Shown in pieces: positions 1-11,331 of a DNA stretch of 64,000 nt. Both the position numbers and the translations under genes were made by a program. The stretch lies in NCBI GenBank assembly GCA_000767215.1, contig AXCX01000001.1, forward strand, positions 1 through 64,000, read 5' to 3'. Under the pieces are notes generated by a model that saw nothing but the letters and a program-made list of their open reading frames with translations, did not search any database and was not told where the DNA came from. This DNA is from Actinotalea fermentans ATCC 43279 = JCM 9966 = DSM 3133 (lineage in GTDB: Bacteria > Actinomycetota > Actinomycetes > Actinomycetales > Cellulomonadaceae). Every line of letters starts with the position of its first letter. Position 1 is the stretch's first letter.

Positions 1-156
1 CAGGGGGGTGACGAGCCGCGTGGGCGCGCGGGTGGCCCGGGCGGCGGGAAGCCCGACACCGGCCCGGGGCGCGACGGACCCGGCGGCGGCCCTCGCGGTG
101 ACGACGGCCCTCGCGAGCGTCCGGGCAACGGGCGCGGCCGGGGGGCAGAGGGCTGA
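1..156 (+). CDS. Partial C-terminal tail of an upstream gene, Gly/Arg/Pro-rich
   Basis: Frame 1 is open from the left edge to a TGA at 154-156 and would encode 51 residues, almost all Gly, Arg, Pro and Asp, with no recognisable fold. Third codon positions are nearly all G or C, as expected of a real gene here, and the stop falls just before the uvrA promoter. A low-complexity disordered tail is the simplest reading. The competing frame starting at base 8 runs through the uvrA promoter and is less likely. The gene cannot be identified from its tail, and GC-rich noncoding DNA could look the same. Confidence 0.35.
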   Translation, partial: QGGDEPRGRAGGPGGGKPDTGPGRDGPGGGPRGDDGPRERPGNGRGRGAEG

Positions 157-174
157 CGGGTGGGTCGCCGTGCT

Positions 175-191
175 TCGAACGTCTGTATGAT
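175..191 (+). promoter_or_regulatory. uvrA promoter with LexA/SOS-box-like operator
   Basis: Bases 175-190 read TCGAAC-gtct-GTATGA, a close but imperfect match to the actinobacterial LexA box TCGAAC-N4-GTTCGA (right half 4 of 6). A -10-like TATGAT at 186-191 overlaps the right half-site, so bound LexA would block polymerase. Six bases separate the -10 from the GTG at 198, the spacing expected for a leaderless transcript. No convincing -35 is visible. UvrA is a known SOS gene in other actinobacteria. Confidence 0.6.
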
Positions 192-197
192 GTCGGT

Positions 198-3086
198 GTG
201 CATGCCTACCATGGCGCCGTGAACGACCGTCTGCGCATCCAGGGAGCGCGTGAGCACAACCTGCGGAACGTGGACCTCGATCTTCCGCGCGACAGCCTCA
301 TCGTCTTCACCGGCCTGTCGGGCTCGGGCAAGTCGTCACTGGCGTTCGACACCATCTTCGCCGAGGGCCAGCGACGCTACGTCGAGAGCCTGTCGTCGTA
401 CGCGCGGCAGTTCCTGGGCCAGATGGACAAGCCCGACGTCGACTTCATCGAGGGCCTGTCGCCTGCCGTGTCCATCGACCAGAAGTCGACGAACCGGAAC
501 CCGCGGTCGACGGTGGGGACCATCACGGAGGTCTACGACTACCTCCGGTTGCTCTACGCGCGCGCAGGGACGCAGTTCTGCCCGGTGTGCGGCGAGCAGG
601 TCAGCCGTCAGACGCCGCAGCAGATCGTCGACCGGCTGCTCGAGCTGCCCGACGGGACGCGCTTCCAGGTGCTGGCGCCGGTGGTCCGCGGACGCAAGGG
701 CGAGTACTCGGACCTGTTCCGGGAGCTGCAGGGGAAGGGCTTCGCCCGCGCGCGGGTCGACGGCGAGGTGGTCGCGCTCACCGAGGCACCGACGCTGGAG
801 AAGAAGCTCAAGCACTCCATCGAGGTGGTCGTCGACCGACTCGTGGCGCGCGACGGCGTCCAGCGGCGTCTGACCGACTCCGTGGAGACTGCCCTGCAGC
901 TCGCGGGGGGTCGCGTCGTGGTGGAGCTCGTCGACGCCGATGCCGACGACCCCGGCCGCGAGCGGCGGTTCTCGGAGTTCCGGGCGTGCCCGAACGACCA
1001 TGAGCTCGCGCTCGACGAGATCGAGCCGCGCACCTTCTCGTTCAACGCCCCGTACGGTGCCTGCCCGGAGTGCACCGGGATCGGGAGCCGTCTCGAGGTG
1101 GACCCGGAGCTCGTCATCCCCGACGAGGACGCGACGCTCGCCGACGGCGCCGTCGCACCGTGGGCGGGGACGTCGTCGGAGTACTTCGTGCGCGTGCTGT
1201 CGGCGCTGGCCGAGGAGCTCAGCTTCTCGATGGACGTGCCCTGGCGTGCGCTGCCGGAACGCGCTCGGCAGGCCGTCCTGTACGGCCAGAACCACAAGGT
1301 GCACGTCAAGTACCGGAACCGGTGGGGCCGCGAGCGGCAGTACTCCACGGGGTTCGAGGGCGTGATCTCGTTCATCGAGCGGCGCCACGCAGAGACCGAG
1401 TCGGACTGGTCGAAGGACCGGTACGAGGCGTACATGCGTGAGGTGCCCTGCCCGTTGTGCGACGGGCAGCGACTCAAGCCCGAGGTGCTGGCTGTGCGGG
1501 TCGGCGGCCTGTCGATCGCCGAGCTCTGCCGCCTGCCGCTGCGCGAGGCGCGCGACTTCCTCGACCGCCTCGAGCTCGGCGAGCGCGAGCGCGTGATCGC
1601 CGTCCAGGTGCTCAAGGAGATCCAGGCGAGGCTCGGGTTCCTCCTCGACGTCGGGCTCGACTACCTCTCGCTCGAACGCGCGGCGGGGACGCTGTCCGGC
1701 GGTGAGGCGCAGCGCATCCGGCTGGCCACGCAGATCGGTTCCGGTCTCGTGGGCGTGCTGTACGTGCTCGACGAGCCGAGCATCGGGCTGCACCAGCGGG
1801 ACAACCGGCGCCTGATCGACACGCTGACGCGGCTCCGGGACCTGGGGAACACGCTGATCGTCGTCGAGCACGACGAGGACACCATCCGGACCGCTGACTG
1901 GATCGTCGACATCGGTCCGGGTGCGGGGGAGCACGGCGGGCGGGTGGTGCACTCCGGTGACCTCGAGGGCCTGCTGCGCTCGCCCGAGTCCGTCACGGGT
2001 GCCTATCTGTCGGGTCGCCGCGAGATCCCGACGCCGGCCGTGCGTCGGCCGCTGGACCCCTCGCGTGTGCTGACGGTCGTCGGTGCGCGCGAGCACAACC
2101 TGCGCGGGATCGATGTGGAGTTCCCCGTCGGGAACCTCGTGGCGGTCACGGGTGTCTCCGGCTCCGGCAAGTCCTCGCTCGTCAACGGGATCCTGTACCC
2201 CGTCCTGGCGAACGAGCTCAACCGCGCCCGCCAGGTGCCCGGTCACCACACCCGCGTCACAGGTCTCGAGCACCTGGACAAGGTCGTGCACGTCGACCAG
2301 GGGCCGATCGGCCGCACCCCGCGGTCGAACCCGGCGACCTACACCGGCGTCTGGGACCACGTCCGCAAGCTCTTCGCGCAGACGACGGAGGCGAAGGTGC
2401 GGGGCTACACCCCGGGCCGGTTCTCGTTCAACGTCAAGGGCGGTCGCTGCGAGGCGTGCTCCGGTGACGGGACCATCAAGATCGAGATGAACTTCCTCCC
2501 CGACGTCTACGTGCCGTGCGAGGTGTGCCACGGCGCGCGGTACAACCGCGAGACGCTCGAGGTGCACTTCAAGGGCCGTACGGTGGCCGAGGTCCTCGAC
2601 ATGCCGATCGAGGAGGCGGCCGAGTTCTTCAGCGCCGTCCCGGCCATTGCGCGGCACCTGAAGACGCTGGTCGACGTCGGCCTCGGCTACGTGCGGCTGG
2701 GGCAGCCGGCGCCGACCCTGTCCGGCGGCGAGGCACAGCGCGTGAAGCTCGCCAGCGAGCTGCAGAAGCGCTCGACGGGCCGCACTGCCTACGTCCTGGA
2801 CGAGCCCACGACGGGCCTGCACTTCGAGGACATCCGCCGGCTGCTCGGCGTCCTGCAGTCGCTCGTCGACAAGGGCAACACGGTCATCGTGATCGAGCAC
2901 AACCTCGACGTCATCAAGAACGCCGACTGGATCATCGACCTGGGACCCGAGGGCGGCACGGGCGGCGGGACCGTCGTCGCGGAGGGCACGCCCGAGGAGG
3001 TGGCCCAGGTGGAGGCCAGCCACACCGGGCGCTTCCTGCGGGAGGTCCTCGACCTCGAGGAGCAGCCCCGGAGAGTCAGCGCCTGA
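198..3086 (+). CDS. uvrA: UvrABC system protein A (excinuclease ABC subunit A)
   Basis: UvrA is the damage-sensing ATPase of nucleotide excision repair; it loads UvrB on lesions in the cytoplasm. The 962-aa length is typical. There are two ABC modules: Walker [10 protein letters not shown] near residue 39 and GVSGSGKSS in the second half, each with an LSGGEAQR signature. Zinc-finger cysteine pairs (CPVC; CPEC; CEAC and CEVC) are present. Two in-frame GTG codons could start it, 198 and 219. Neither has a Shine-Dalgarno, but 198 lies 6 nt after a -10 element and fits leaderless translation. The canonical family N-terminus begins near residue 9 of this form. A LexA-like box overlaps the promoter, suggesting SOS control. 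uvrC lies downstream, separated by a minus-strand gene. Confidence 0.98.
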   Translation: MHAYHGAVNDRLRIQGAREHNLRNVDLDLPRDSLIVFTGLSGSGKSSLAFDTIFAEGQRRYVESLSSYARQFLGQMDKPDVDFIEGLSPAVSIDQKSTNRNPRSTVGTITEVYDYLRLLYARAGTQFCPVCGEQVSRQTPQQIVDRLLELPDGTRFQVLAPVVRGRKGEYSDLFRELQGKGFARARVDGEVVALTEAPTLEKKLKHSIEVVVDRLVARDGVQRRLTDSVETALQLAGGRVVVELVDADADDPGRERRFSEFRACPNDHELALDEIEPRTFSFNAPYGACPECTGIGSRLEVDPELVIPDEDATLADGAVAPWAGTSSEYFVRVLSALAEELSFSMDVPWRALPERARQAVLYGQNHKVHVKYRNRWGRERQYSTGFEGVISFIERRHAETESDWSKDRYEAYMREVPCPLCDGQRLKPEVLAVRVGGLSIAELCRLPLREARDFLDRLELGERERVIAVQVLKEIQARLGFLLDVGLDYLSLERAAGTLSGGEAQRIRLATQIGSGLVGVLYVLDEPSIGLHQRDNRRLIDTLTRLRDLGNTLIVVEHDEDTIRTADWIVDIGPGAGEHGGRVVHSGDLEGLLRSPESVTGAYLSGRREIPTPAVRRPLDPSRVLTVVGAREHNLRGIDVEFPVGNLVAVTGVSGSGKSSLVNGILYPVLANELNRARQVPGHHTRVTGLEHLDKVVHVDQGPIGRTPRSNPATYTGVWDHVRKLFAQTTEAKVRGYTPGRFSFNVKGGRCEACSGDGTIKIEMNFLPDVYVPCEVCHGARYNRETLEVHFKGRTVAEVLDMPIEEAAEFFSAVPAIARHLKTLVDVGLGYVRLGQPAPTLSGGEAQRVKLASELQKRSTGRTAYVLDEPTTGLHFEDIRRLLGVLQSLVDKGNTVIVIEHNLDVIKNADWIIDLGPEGGTGGGTVVAEGTPEEVAQVEASHTGRFLREVLDLEEQPRRVSA

Positions 3087-3147
3087 GGCCCGTCAGCGGT
3101 CGAGGCCGTTCAGACGGTCCAGGCAGGTCAGGCGGTCGACGGCCGCT

Positions 3148-3660
3148 TCACTCGTCGGCAGCCGCCCCGAGGACGCGCAGCGGTGCCGGATCGTGGCGCA
3201 CGGGGAAGTTGACGGACCGAGCGATGAAGCAGTGCTCGCGGGCGGCCGCGTGCAGCGCGGCCAGGTCCTGGTCGGTGACGGCGCTCCCGTCTGCGCGCTC
3301 GGCAGCGGCCAGGGTCACCGACGGTCGGAGCACCACGTCGATGAACTGGCCATGGCCGGCCGCCTCGACCCGCATCCGGCCCTGCGCGGAGTCCGTGTAC
3401 CCGACCACGACCACGCCGGCGGTCGAGGCGAGGTGCAGGAACCAGAGCATGTGGCACTGGGCGAGGGCGGCGACGAGGAGCTCCTCGGGCGTGTAGCGCG
3501 ACGGGTCGCCGCGGAACGCGGGGTCCGCGGATCCGGCCAGCGGGGGCTTGCCGTCGAAGGTGACCTCGTGGTCGCGGCTGTACGCCGCGTAGCCCGTCGT
3601 CCCGGTGCCCTGTGCGCCGGTCCACCTCAGTGCCGCCTCGTACGTGTGCAGGATGCCCAT
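3148..3660 (-). CDS. OsmC/Ohr family peroxiredoxin-like protein
   Basis: A 170-aa cytoplasmic protein of the OsmC/Ohr superfamily, thiol peroxidases that reduce organic hydroperoxides. Two cysteines lie where the family has its redox pair: in ALAQCHMLWFLHLA (about residue 69) and in REHCFIARSVNFPV (about 144). The segment YTPEELLVAALAQCH is the usual signature preceding the first cysteine. It is convergent with uvrA (61 bp apart) and divergent from uvrC (112 bp apart). It closely resembles the uncharacterised OsmC group that often sits near uvr genes in actinobacteria, so the exact substrate is unknown. Confidence 0.88.
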   Translation of the reverse strand: MGILHTYEAALRWTGAQGTGTTGYAAYSRDHEVTFDGKPPLAGSADPAFRGDPSRYTPEELLVAALAQCHMLWFLHLASTAGVVVVGYTDSAQGRMRVEAAGHGQFIDVVLRPSVTLAAAERADGSAVTDQDLAALHAAAREHCFIARSVNFPVRHDPAPLRVLGAAADE

Positions 3661-3760
3661 GCCTCACGGTAGCCGGGCCACCCGGGACGGTCGTGGCGGG
3701 ACGCGGCCGCGCCGCAGGGCGACCGCCAGGCGGCCTCGGCCGGTGGTCGGTGGCGTCATC

Positions 3761-3766
3761 TAGCCT
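3761..3766 (+). promoter_or_regulatory. -10 element of uvrC, probable leaderless transcript
   Basis: TAGCCT at 3761-3766 matches the actinobacterial TAnnnT -10 and is followed by exactly 6 nt before the GTG at 3773. No Shine-Dalgarno precedes that GTG, so transcription and translation probably begin at the same base. No clear -35 is seen. Confidence 0.5.
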
Positions 3767-3772
3767 GGTCCG

Positions 3773-5800
3773 GTGGCGGATCCAGCGACCTATCGGCCGG
3801 CGCCGGGGCAGATCCCGGACACCCCCGGCGTGTACCGCTTCCGCGACGAGCACGGGCGGGTCATCTACGTGGGCAAGGCGAAGAGCCTGCGCTCGCGGCT
3901 GAGCTCGTACTTCCAGGACGTCGCTGCGCTGCACCCGCGCACCCAGATGATGGTGACGACCGCGGCGTCGGTCGAGTGGACGGTGGTGGGCACGGAGGTC
4001 GAGGCGTTGGCCCTCGAGTACTCCTGGATCAAGGAGTTCGACCCCCGCTTCAACGTGAAGTACCGCGACGACAAGTCGTACCCGTACCTCGCCGTCACCA
4101 TGGGTGACGAGGTGCCCCGGGTCCAGGTGATGCGCGGCGCGAAGCGCCCCGGCACCCGCTACTTCGGTCCGTACGGCCACGCCTGGGCGATCCGGGAGAC
4201 CGTCGACCTGCTCCTGCGCGTCTTCCCGGTGCGGACGTGCTCGTCGGGGGTCTTCAAGCGGGCGGCGCAGACGGGGCGGCCCTGCCTGCTGGGCTACATC
4301 GACAAGTGCTCGGCACCGTGCGTCGGGCGGGTGTCGGTCGAGGAGCACCGGGCGCTCGCCGAGGACTTCTGCGACTTCATGGCGGGGGAGACCGGCCGGT
4401 ACGTGCGGCGCCTCGAGGCGTCGATGCGTGAGGCGGCGGCGAACCTGGAGTACGAGCGCGCGGCGAAGCTCCGCGACGACATCGGGGCGCTGCAGCGGGC
4501 GACGGAGAAGAACGCGGTCGTGCTGGCGGACGGCACGGACGCGGACGTGTTCGCGCTGGCGGGTGACGACCTCGAGGCCGCCGTCCAGGTCTTCCACGTC
4601 CGCGGTGGCCGGATCCGTGGCCAGCGCGGCTGGGTGGTGGAGAAGGTCGAGGACCTCACCGACGCCGAGCTCGTGGAGCAGCTCCTGCTGCAGGTCTACG
4701 GCGAGGGCGCCGGCGCGCTGCCCACGCCGCAGGACCGCGCGTCGGGCGGCGCGCGCCGCCCCGAGCGGGCGGCCGAACGTCATCGGGCGGTGCCACGGGA
4801 GGTCCTCGTCCCGGTCCTGCCGGCCGACCTCGCCCAGGTCGAGGACTGGCTGAGCGAGCTGCGCGGGGCGCGGGTGCACGTTCGGGTTCCCCAACGGGGC
4901 GACAAGAAGGCGCTCGCGGACACGCTGCGCACGAACGCGGTGCAGGCGCTGGCGCTGCACCGCACGCGCCGGGCCGGTGACCTCACCACGCGGAGCCAGG
5001 CGTTGCGCGAGCTGCAGGAGGCGCTCGGGCTGGCCGAGGCGCCACTGCGGATCGAGTGCTACGACATCTCGACGACCCAGGGCACGCACCAGGTGGGCTC
5101 GATGGTCGTGTTCGAGGACGGCCTGCCCCGGACGTCGGAGTACCGGACCTTCGGGGTCCGCGGCGCCGACGGGAGCGGGGCCCGGGACGACACCGAGGCG
5201 ATCCACGAGGTGCTGACGCGCCGGTTCCGGCGCTACCAGGCGGACCTGGAGGCGAACGCTGCGCAGGCCTCCGGCGAGATCGCGGCGGCCGCGGCGGACC
5301 CGGCGGACGAGGGTCCGGCGGAGTCCGAGTCCCGGCGGCGGTTCGCCTACCCGCCCAACCTCGTCGTCGTCGACGGCGGGCCGCCGCAGGTCGCGGCCGC
5401 GGCCCGGGCGCTGGCGGAGCTCGGCGTCGTCGACGTGGCCCTCTGCGGGCTGGCCAAGCGCCTCGAGGAGGTCTGGCTCCCGGGGGAGGAGTACCCGCTC
5501 ATCCTGCCGCGCGGTTCCGAGGGCCTGTACCTCATGCAGCGCGTGCGCGACGAGGCGCACCGCTTCGCCATCAAGCACCACCGTGCCCGCCGGAGCAAGG
5601 GCATGACGGTGTCGGTCCTCGACGACGTCCCGGGCCTCGGTCCGGCCCGACGCGCGGCGCTGCTGGCGCACTTCGGCACGGTGGGGCGGCTCCGGGCCGC
5701 CTCCGTGGAGGAGATCGCGGCGGTCCGGGGGATGGGTCAGCGCACGGCCCAGGCGGTGCACGACGCGCTGATCGGGGCCGGTCCTGCCGTGACCGGCTGA
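3773..5800 (+). CDS. uvrC: UvrABC system protein C (excinuclease ABC subunit C)
   Basis: UvrC makes the dual incisions flanking a lesion after UvrB loading. The 675-aa protein has the expected order: N-terminal GIY-YIG nuclease ([20 protein letters not shown], ending with SYF), a UvrB-binding UVR segment ([17 protein letters not shown]), the RNase H-like C-terminal nuclease ([16 protein letters not shown]) and a terminal helix-hairpin-helix pair ([19 protein letters not shown]). The GTG start fits the leaderless -10 just upstream. It heads a run with rapZ (21 nt gap), yvcK and whiA, a conserved actinobacterial set. Confidence 0.98.
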   Translation: MADPATYRPAPGQIPDTPGVYRFRDEHGRVIYVGKAKSLRSRLSSYFQDVAALHPRTQMMVTTAASVEWTVVGTEVEALALEYSWIKEFDPRFNVKYRDDKSYPYLAVTMGDEVPRVQVMRGAKRPGTRYFGPYGHAWAIRETVDLLLRVFPVRTCSSGVFKRAAQTGRPCLLGYIDKCSAPCVGRVSVEEHRALAEDFCDFMAGETGRYVRRLEASMREAAANLEYERAAKLRDDIGALQRATEKNAVVLADGTDADVFALAGDDLEAAVQVFHVRGGRIRGQRGWVVEKVEDLTDAELVEQLLLQVYGEGAGALPTPQDRASGGARRPERAAERHRAVPREVLVPVLPADLAQVEDWLSELRGARVHVRVPQRGDKKALADTLRTNAVQALALHRTRRAGDLTTRSQALRELQEALGLAEAPLRIECYDISTTQGTHQVGSMVVFEDGLPRTSEYRTFGVRGADGSGARDDTEAIHEVLTRRFRRYQADLEANAAQASGEIAAAAADPADEGPAESESRRRFAYPPNLVVVDGGPPQVAAAARALAELGVVDVALCGLAKRLEEVWLPGEEYPLILPRGSEGLYLMQRVRDEAHRFAIKHHRARRSKGMTVSVLDDVPGLGPARRAALLAHFGTVGRLRAASVEEIAAVRGMGQRTAQAVHDALIGAGPAVTG

Positions 5801-5821
5801 GACGTTTGGCATGCTGGAGCC

Positions 5822-6769
5822 ATGACGGGCCAGCACGGGAACGAACCGCCGGCCACGACTGTGCCGACAGGCATCTCGTCGCTCGAGGTCTCCGGCCGGG
5901 TCCGGCGGCGCGAGCAGCCCGAGCTCCTCGTGATCACCGGCATGTCCGGGGCCGGACGCACCAAGGCCGCCGCCGTGCTCGAAGACCTCGACTGGTACGT
6001 CGTCGACAACCTGCCCGCCCAGCTCCTCACCCAGCTCGCCGGCATGCTCTCGACCGGCCCGGGCGGTGTCCACCGGCTGGCCGCCGTGGTGGACGTCCGT
6101 GGCCGGGAGTTCTTCGCCGACCTGGTCAACGTCATCGACTCCCTCCAGGAGGCGGGCATCGCGCACCGCATCCTGTTCCTCGAGGCGAGCGACGCCGTCC
6201 TGGTCCAGCGCTTCGAGGCCGTGCGGCGCCCGCACCCGCTCCAGGGCGACGGGCGCATCCTCGACGGCATCGCCGAGGAGCGCGCCCTCCTCGCGGAGGT
6301 CAAGTCGCGCGCCGACGTCGTCCTCGACACCTCTGACCTGACGGTGCACGACCTCGCGCGCGAGGTGCGCGCCGCCGTGAGCGGCGACGAGGACGGCCTG
6401 CGCGTGCACGTCGTGTCGTTCGGGTTCAAGTACGGGCTGCCGCTCGACGCCGACCACGTGGTCGACGTCCGCTTCCTCGCGAACCCGTACTGGATCAGCG
6501 AGCTGCGCCACCTGACCGGGCGTGACGAGCCGGTCCGCGACTACGTGCTGGGGCTGCCGCGGGCCACCGAGTTCGTGGCGCGCTACGCCGACGCGCTGGA
6601 CCCGGTGCTCGACGGCTACCTGCAGGAGGACAAGCGCTACGTGACCATCGCCATCGGCTGCACCGGCGGGAAGCACCGCTCCGTGGCGCTGGCGGAGGCG
6701 CTGGCCGGCGAGCTGCGCGGGCGCGGGCATCGGGTCGCCGTCACGCACCGCGACCTCGGTCGGGAGTGA
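5822..6769 (+). CDS. rapZ: RNase adapter/nucleotide-binding protein RapZ (YvcJ)
   Basis: A 315-aa P-loop protein of the RapZ/YvcJ family. In E. coli, RapZ controls glucosamine-6-phosphate synthase by steering RNase E to a small RNA; in Gram-positive bacteria YvcJ hydrolyses nucleotides and its target is less clear. Visible features are Walker A GMSGAGRTKAA near residue 40, SFGFKYGLP, DVRFLANPYW, and the C-terminal IGCTGGKHRSV motif. The ATG at 5822 follows uvrC by 21 nt; the stop is 3 nt from yvcK. The rapZ-yvcK-whiA order is a conserved actinobacterial signature and suggests co-expression. Confidence 0.96.
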   Translation: MTGQHGNEPPATTVPTGISSLEVSGRVRRREQPELLVITGMSGAGRTKAAAVLEDLDWYVVDNLPAQLLTQLAGMLSTGPGGVHRLAAVVDVRGREFFADLVNVIDSLQEAGIAHRILFLEASDAVLVQRFEAVRRPHPLQGDGRILDGIAEERALLAEVKSRADVVLDTSDLTVHDLAREVRAAVSGDEDGLRVHVVSFGFKYGLPLDADHVVDVRFLANPYWISELRHLTGRDEPVRDYVLGLPRATEFVARYADALDPVLDGYLQEDKRYVTIAIGCTGGKHRSVALAEALAGELRGRGHRVAVTHRDLGRE

Positions 6770-6772
6770 GGG

Positions 6773-7744
6773 ATGGAACGTTCGAGCGGTAGCGGTCCTG
6801 CGGTCGTCGCCTTCGGGGGCGGGCACGGCCTGTCGGCCAGCCTGTCCGCGCTGCGCCTGATGTCGGACCGGCTCACCGCCGTCGTCACGGTGGCGGACGA
6901 CGGCGGATCCTCCGGGCGGCTGCGCGAGGAGATGGACGTCCTGCCGCCGGGGGACCTGCGGATGGCGCTGTCGGCCCTGTGCGACGACTCGGAGTGGGGT
7001 CGTCTGTGGCGGGACGTGATGCAGCACCGGTTCCACTCCGAGGGCTCCATGAACCAGCACGCGGTGGGGAACCTCCTCATCGTCGCGCTGTGGGAGCTCC
7101 TCGGGGACCCGGTGTCCGGGCTGGACTGGATCGGACGGCTCCTCGGCGCACGCGGCCGGGTCCTCCCGATGGCGTCGGTCCCGGTCGCGATCGAGGCGGA
7201 CATCCGTAGTCCCGGGGACGACGCCGTGCACGTCGTCCGGGGCCAGAGCGCGGTCGCGGCGGCGCCCGGCGAGGTGTGCCACGTGCGCCTGACGCCCGCG
7301 GACCCGCCCGTGCCGGCCGACGTGCTCGCCGCTCTCGATGCCGCCGACTGGGTGGTTCTGGGGCCGGGTTCCTGGTTCACCTCGGTGCTGCCGCACCTGC
7401 TCGTGCCCTCGATCGTCGACGCGCTCCGGCGCTCGTCGGCGCGCCGCTGCCTCACGCTCAACCTGTTCCCGGACAGCGGCCCTGGCGCCGGGATGACGTG
7501 CCACCAGCATCTCGACGCCCTCGCCGAGCACGCCCCTGACCTGCGGTTCGACGTCGTCGTCGCCGATCCGTCGGCGGTGGAGGACCTGGACCGGATGCAC
7601 GCGCAGGTGGAGGCGCTCGGGGGGCAGCTGCTGCTTCGCCAGGTGCGGGTGGGGGACGGCACCGCGCGGCACGACGCGCTCCGTCTCGCGGCCGCCTTCC
7701 GGGACGCCTTCGAGGGAACGCTGGGAGATGTCGGTCCGCGGTGA
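6773..7744 (+). CDS. yvcK: Gluconeogenesis factor YvcK/CofD-like, UDP-sugar-binding
   Basis: A 323-aa member of the YvcK (CofD-like) family. Members bind UDP-GlcNAc and connect central carbon flux with peptidoglycan synthesis and cell shape. Family landmarks are [15 protein letters not shown] at the N-terminus, [16 protein letters not shown], the DLRMALSAL stretch, [15 protein letters not shown] and [16 protein letters not shown]. The start follows the rapZ stop by 3 nt with GAGTGAGGG as ribosome-binding site. It overlaps no gene but ends 16 nt before whiA, so the three are almost certainly co-transcribed. Confidence 0.95.
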   Translation: MERSSGSGPAVVAFGGGHGLSASLSALRLMSDRLTAVVTVADDGGSSGRLREEMDVLPPGDLRMALSALCDDSEWGRLWRDVMQHRFHSEGSMNQHAVGNLLIVALWELLGDPVSGLDWIGRLLGARGRVLPMASVPVAIEADIRSPGDDAVHVVRGQSAVAAAPGEVCHVRLTPADPPVPADVLAALDAADWVVLGPGSWFTSVLPHLLVPSIVDALRRSSARRCLTLNLFPDSGPGAGMTCHQHLDALAEHAPDLRFDVVVADPSAVEDLDRMHAQVEALGGQLLLRQVRVGDGTARHDALRLAAAFRDAFEGTLGDVGPR

Positions 7745-7760
7745 TGGCAGGATGAGCGCC

Positions 7761-8741
7761 ATGGCGCTGACGGCACAGGTGAAGGACGAGCTCGCCGCCC
7801 TCCCCGTGGAACGGACGTCGTGGCGCAAGGCAGAGGTGGCAGCGATGCTGCGCTTCGCCGGCGGGCTGCACATCATCTCGGGCCGGATCGTGATCGAGGC
7901 CGAGCTCGACACGGGGGCCGCCGCGCGCCGCCTGCGCCAGTTCATCTCGCAGGTCTACGGGCACACGAGCGACGTCGTCGTGGTGAGCGGTGGCGGCATC
8001 CGCCGCGGCACGCGGTACGTCGTGCGCGTCGTCAAGGACGGCGAGTCGCTCGCCCGTCAGACGGGGCTGCTCGACGGGCGCGGGCGTCCGGTGCGCGGCC
8101 TGCCCTCGCAGGTGGTCTCCGGCGGGGTCGGGGAGGCCGAGGCGGCCTGGCGCGGGGCCTTCCTGGCCCACGGCTCGCTGACGGAGCCCGGGCGTTCGGC
8201 GGCCCTGGAGGTCACGTGCCCCGGACCGGAGGCGGCCCTCGCACTGGTCGGCGCCGCCCGCCGCCTCGGGATCCCGGCGAAGGCACGCGAGGTCCGCGGG
8301 GTGGACCGGGTCGTCATCCGCGACGGCGACGGCATCGGTGCGATGCTCACGCGGCTCGGTGCGCACGACGCGGTGCTGGTCTGGGAGGAGCGGCGCATGC
8401 GCCGCGAGGTCCGTGGCACGGCCAACCGCCTGGCGAACTTCGACGACGCGAACCTGCGCCGGTCGGCACGCGCCGCGGTCGCGGCCGGAGCGCGCGTCGA
8501 GCGGGCCTTCGAGATCCTCGGCGAGGACGTCCCCGAGCACCTGCGCGAGGCGGGCCGGCTGCGTCTGGAGCACAAGCAGGCCTCGCTCGAGGAGCTCGGG
8601 CAGCTGGCCGACCCGCCCCTGACGAAGGACGCCGTCGCCGGCCGTATCCGGCGGCTCCTGGCCACCGCGGACAAGCGTGCCGAGGAGCTCGGCATCGCGG
8701 ACACCGAGGCGAGCCTGACGCCGGACATGCTCGACGTCTGA
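7761..8741 (+). CDS. whiA: Sporulation/cell-division transcription factor WhiA
   Basis: WhiA couples a LAGLIDADG homing-endonuclease-like fold to a C-terminal helix-turn-helix. In Streptomyces it works with WhiB on sporulation and division genes; non-sporulating actinobacteria keep it. The 326-aa protein starts [16 protein letters not shown], the canonical N-terminus; an upstream ATG at 7752 would add only three residues. The C-terminus [27 protein letters not shown] (quoted in parts: [24 protein letters not shown]) is the HTH signature. It closes the uvrC-rapZ-yvcK-whiA run. The gap gene follows after a 239-bp leader with its own signals. Confidence 0.96.
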   Translation: MALTAQVKDELAALPVERTSWRKAEVAAMLRFAGGLHIISGRIVIEAELDTGAAARRLRQFISQVYGHTSDVVVVSGGGIRRGTRYVVRVVKDGESLARQTGLLDGRGRPVRGLPSQVVSGGVGEAEAAWRGAFLAHGSLTEPGRSAALEVTCPGPEAALALVGAARRLGIPAKAREVRGVDRVVIRDGDGIGAMLTRLGAHDAVLVWEERRMRREVRGTANRLANFDDANLRRSARAAVAAGARVERAFEILGEDVPEHLREAGRLRLEHKQASLEELGQLADPPLTKDAVAGRIRRLLATADKRAEELGIADTEASLTPDMLDV

Positions 8742-8857
8742 CCGCTCCCCGCGGCAGGATCGAGGCGTGCACGACGGCGCGCGGGCGGCTTTGTACCAGT
8801 CACTGAAACGGCTCTGTGCTGGCCAAACGTCCTGCAGAACCGGCAGCTGGCCTTGTG

Positions 8858-9985
<1,128 letters not shown>

Positions 9986-10007
9986 CCGTCAGCTAGCTGA
10001 CCGACAT

Positions 10008-10049
10008 GCGTCCGCGTGCGCGCCCCGCGAGGGACGGGCACGCGGACGC
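10008..10049 (+). terminator. Intergenic hairpin between gap and pgk
   Basis: GCGTCCGCGTGC (10008-10019) pairs perfectly with GCACGCGGACGC (10038-10049), a 12-bp stem with an 18-nt loop. No T-run follows, so it may act as a partial terminator, an mRNA processing site or a 3' stabiliser for gap. Such a stem would let gap be made at a higher level than pgk-tpiA. Confidence 0.6.
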
Positions 10050-10136
10050 AGTCGTGTCGGGCGCCTGGTGCGCCCGGTGCGCCCCCACGCGCACCCCACC
10101 GACCCGCAGCACCCCCCCGACCTCCATGGAGGAAGC

Positions 10137-11327
10137 ATGAAGACGATCGCCGACCTCGGCGACCTGCGCGGCAAGCACGTGCTCGTCCGCTCCGACTTCA
10201 ACGTGCCGCTCGACGGCACGACGATCACGGACGACGGCCGCATCCGCGCCGCCCTGCCGACGCTCAAGGCCCTGCTCGACGGCGGTGCCCGCGTCATCGT
10301 GACCGCGCACCTCGGCCGCCCGAAGGGCGAGCCGGACGCGAAGTACTCGCTCGCGCCGGTCGCGGCCCGCCTCGGCGAGCTCCTCGGCCAGCCCGTCGCC
10401 CTCGCCGAGGACGTCGTCGGCGACTCGGCCAAGGCCACCGTCGCCGCGCTCGAGGACGGCCAGATCGCGCTGCTCGAGAACATCCGCTTCGACGCTCGCG
10501 AGACCTCGAAGGACGACGCGGTGCGTGGCGAGCTCGCCGACGAGCTCGTGGCGTTCGCCGACGCCTTCGTCTCGGACGGCTTCGGCGTGGTCCACCGCAA
10601 GCAGGCGTCCGTGTACGACGTCGCGCTGAAGCTGCCGCACGCGGCCGGCTACCTGGTCCAGCTCGAGGTCGAGTCGCTGCGCAAGGCGACCGAGAACCCC
10701 GAGCGTCCCTACGTCGTCGTGCTCGGCGGCTCCAAGGTCTCCGACAAGCTCGGCGTGATCGCGAACCTCATCGAGAAGGCCGACAAGCTGCTCATCGGCG
10801 GCGGCATGGTCTTCACGTTCCTTGCCGCCAAGGGCTACGAGGTCGGCACCTCGCTGCTCGAGGCCGACCAGGTCGACACGGTGAAGGGCTACCTCGAGAC
10901 CGCTGCGGCCAAGGGCGTGGAGATCCTCCTGCCGGTCGACATCGTCGCCGCCGACGCGTTCGCCGCCGACGCCGCCCACGAGGTCGTCGCCGCCGACGCG
11001 ATCCCCGCCGACAAGATGGGCCTCGACATCGGCCCGAAGTCGGGCGAGCTCTTCCGCGAGGCGATCCTGTCCGCGAAGACGATCGCCTGGAACGGCCCGA
11101 TGGGCGTCTTCGAGTTCCCGGCCTTCGCCGAGGGCACCCGCGCCGTGGCGCAGGCCCTGGTGGACTCCGAGGGCTTCTCGATCGTGGGCGGTGGCGACTC
11201 CGCCGCGGCCGTGCGCAAGCTCGGCTTCGACGAGGCGGGCTTCGGCCACATCTCGACCGGTGGCGGGGCGAGCCTCGAGCTCCTCGAGGGCAAGACCCTC
11301 CCCGGCATCGCGGTTCTGGAGGACTGA
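10137..11327 (+). CDS. pgk: Phosphoglycerate kinase
   Basis: Transfers phosphate from 1,3-bisphosphoglycerate to ADP in glycolysis. The 396-aa protein has the N-terminal [13 protein letters not shown] signature, the hinge and nucleotide-domain motifs [15 protein letters not shown] and [15 protein letters not shown], and the C-terminal GGGDSAAAV loop. The ATG at 10137 follows ATGGAGGAAGC, an excellent ribosome-binding site, and yields the normal N-terminus [13 protein letters not shown]; earlier in-frame codons lie inside the spacer. It ends 4 nt before the tpiA GTG. Confidence 0.98.
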   Translation: MKTIADLGDLRGKHVLVRSDFNVPLDGTTITDDGRIRAALPTLKALLDGGARVIVTAHLGRPKGEPDAKYSLAPVAARLGELLGQPVALAEDVVGDSAKATVAALEDGQIALLENIRFDARETSKDDAVRGELADELVAFADAFVSDGFGVVHRKQASVYDVALKLPHAAGYLVQLEVESLRKATENPERPYVVVLGGSKVSDKLGVIANLIEKADKLLIGGGMVFTFLAAKGYEVGTSLLEADQVDTVKGYLETAAAKGVEILLPVDIVAADAFAADAAHEVVAADAIPADKMGLDIGPKSGELFREAILSAKTIAWNGPMGVFEFPAFAEGTRAVAQALVDSEGFSIVGGGDSAAAVRKLGFDEAGFGHISTGGGASLELLEGKTLPGIAVLED

Positions 11328-11331
11328 CCCC

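Noticed and set aside
8-190. 60-codon plus-strand frame before uvrA
   Set aside because: It runs through the LexA-like box and -10 of uvrA, has no ribosome-binding site and no recognisable sequence.
336-3023. Open minus-strand frame of 895 codons opposite uvrA
   Set aside because: Antisense shadow of a highly conserved gene; composition is typical of such shadows.
3128-7945. Open minus-strand frame of 1605 codons opposite uvrC, rapZ and yvcK
   Set aside because: GC-rich codon bias leaves the opposite strand open. The frame shows Arg/Pro/His-rich sequence with no fold; the plus-strand genes there are well-known proteins. Only its last part overlaps the true OsmC gene, in another frame.
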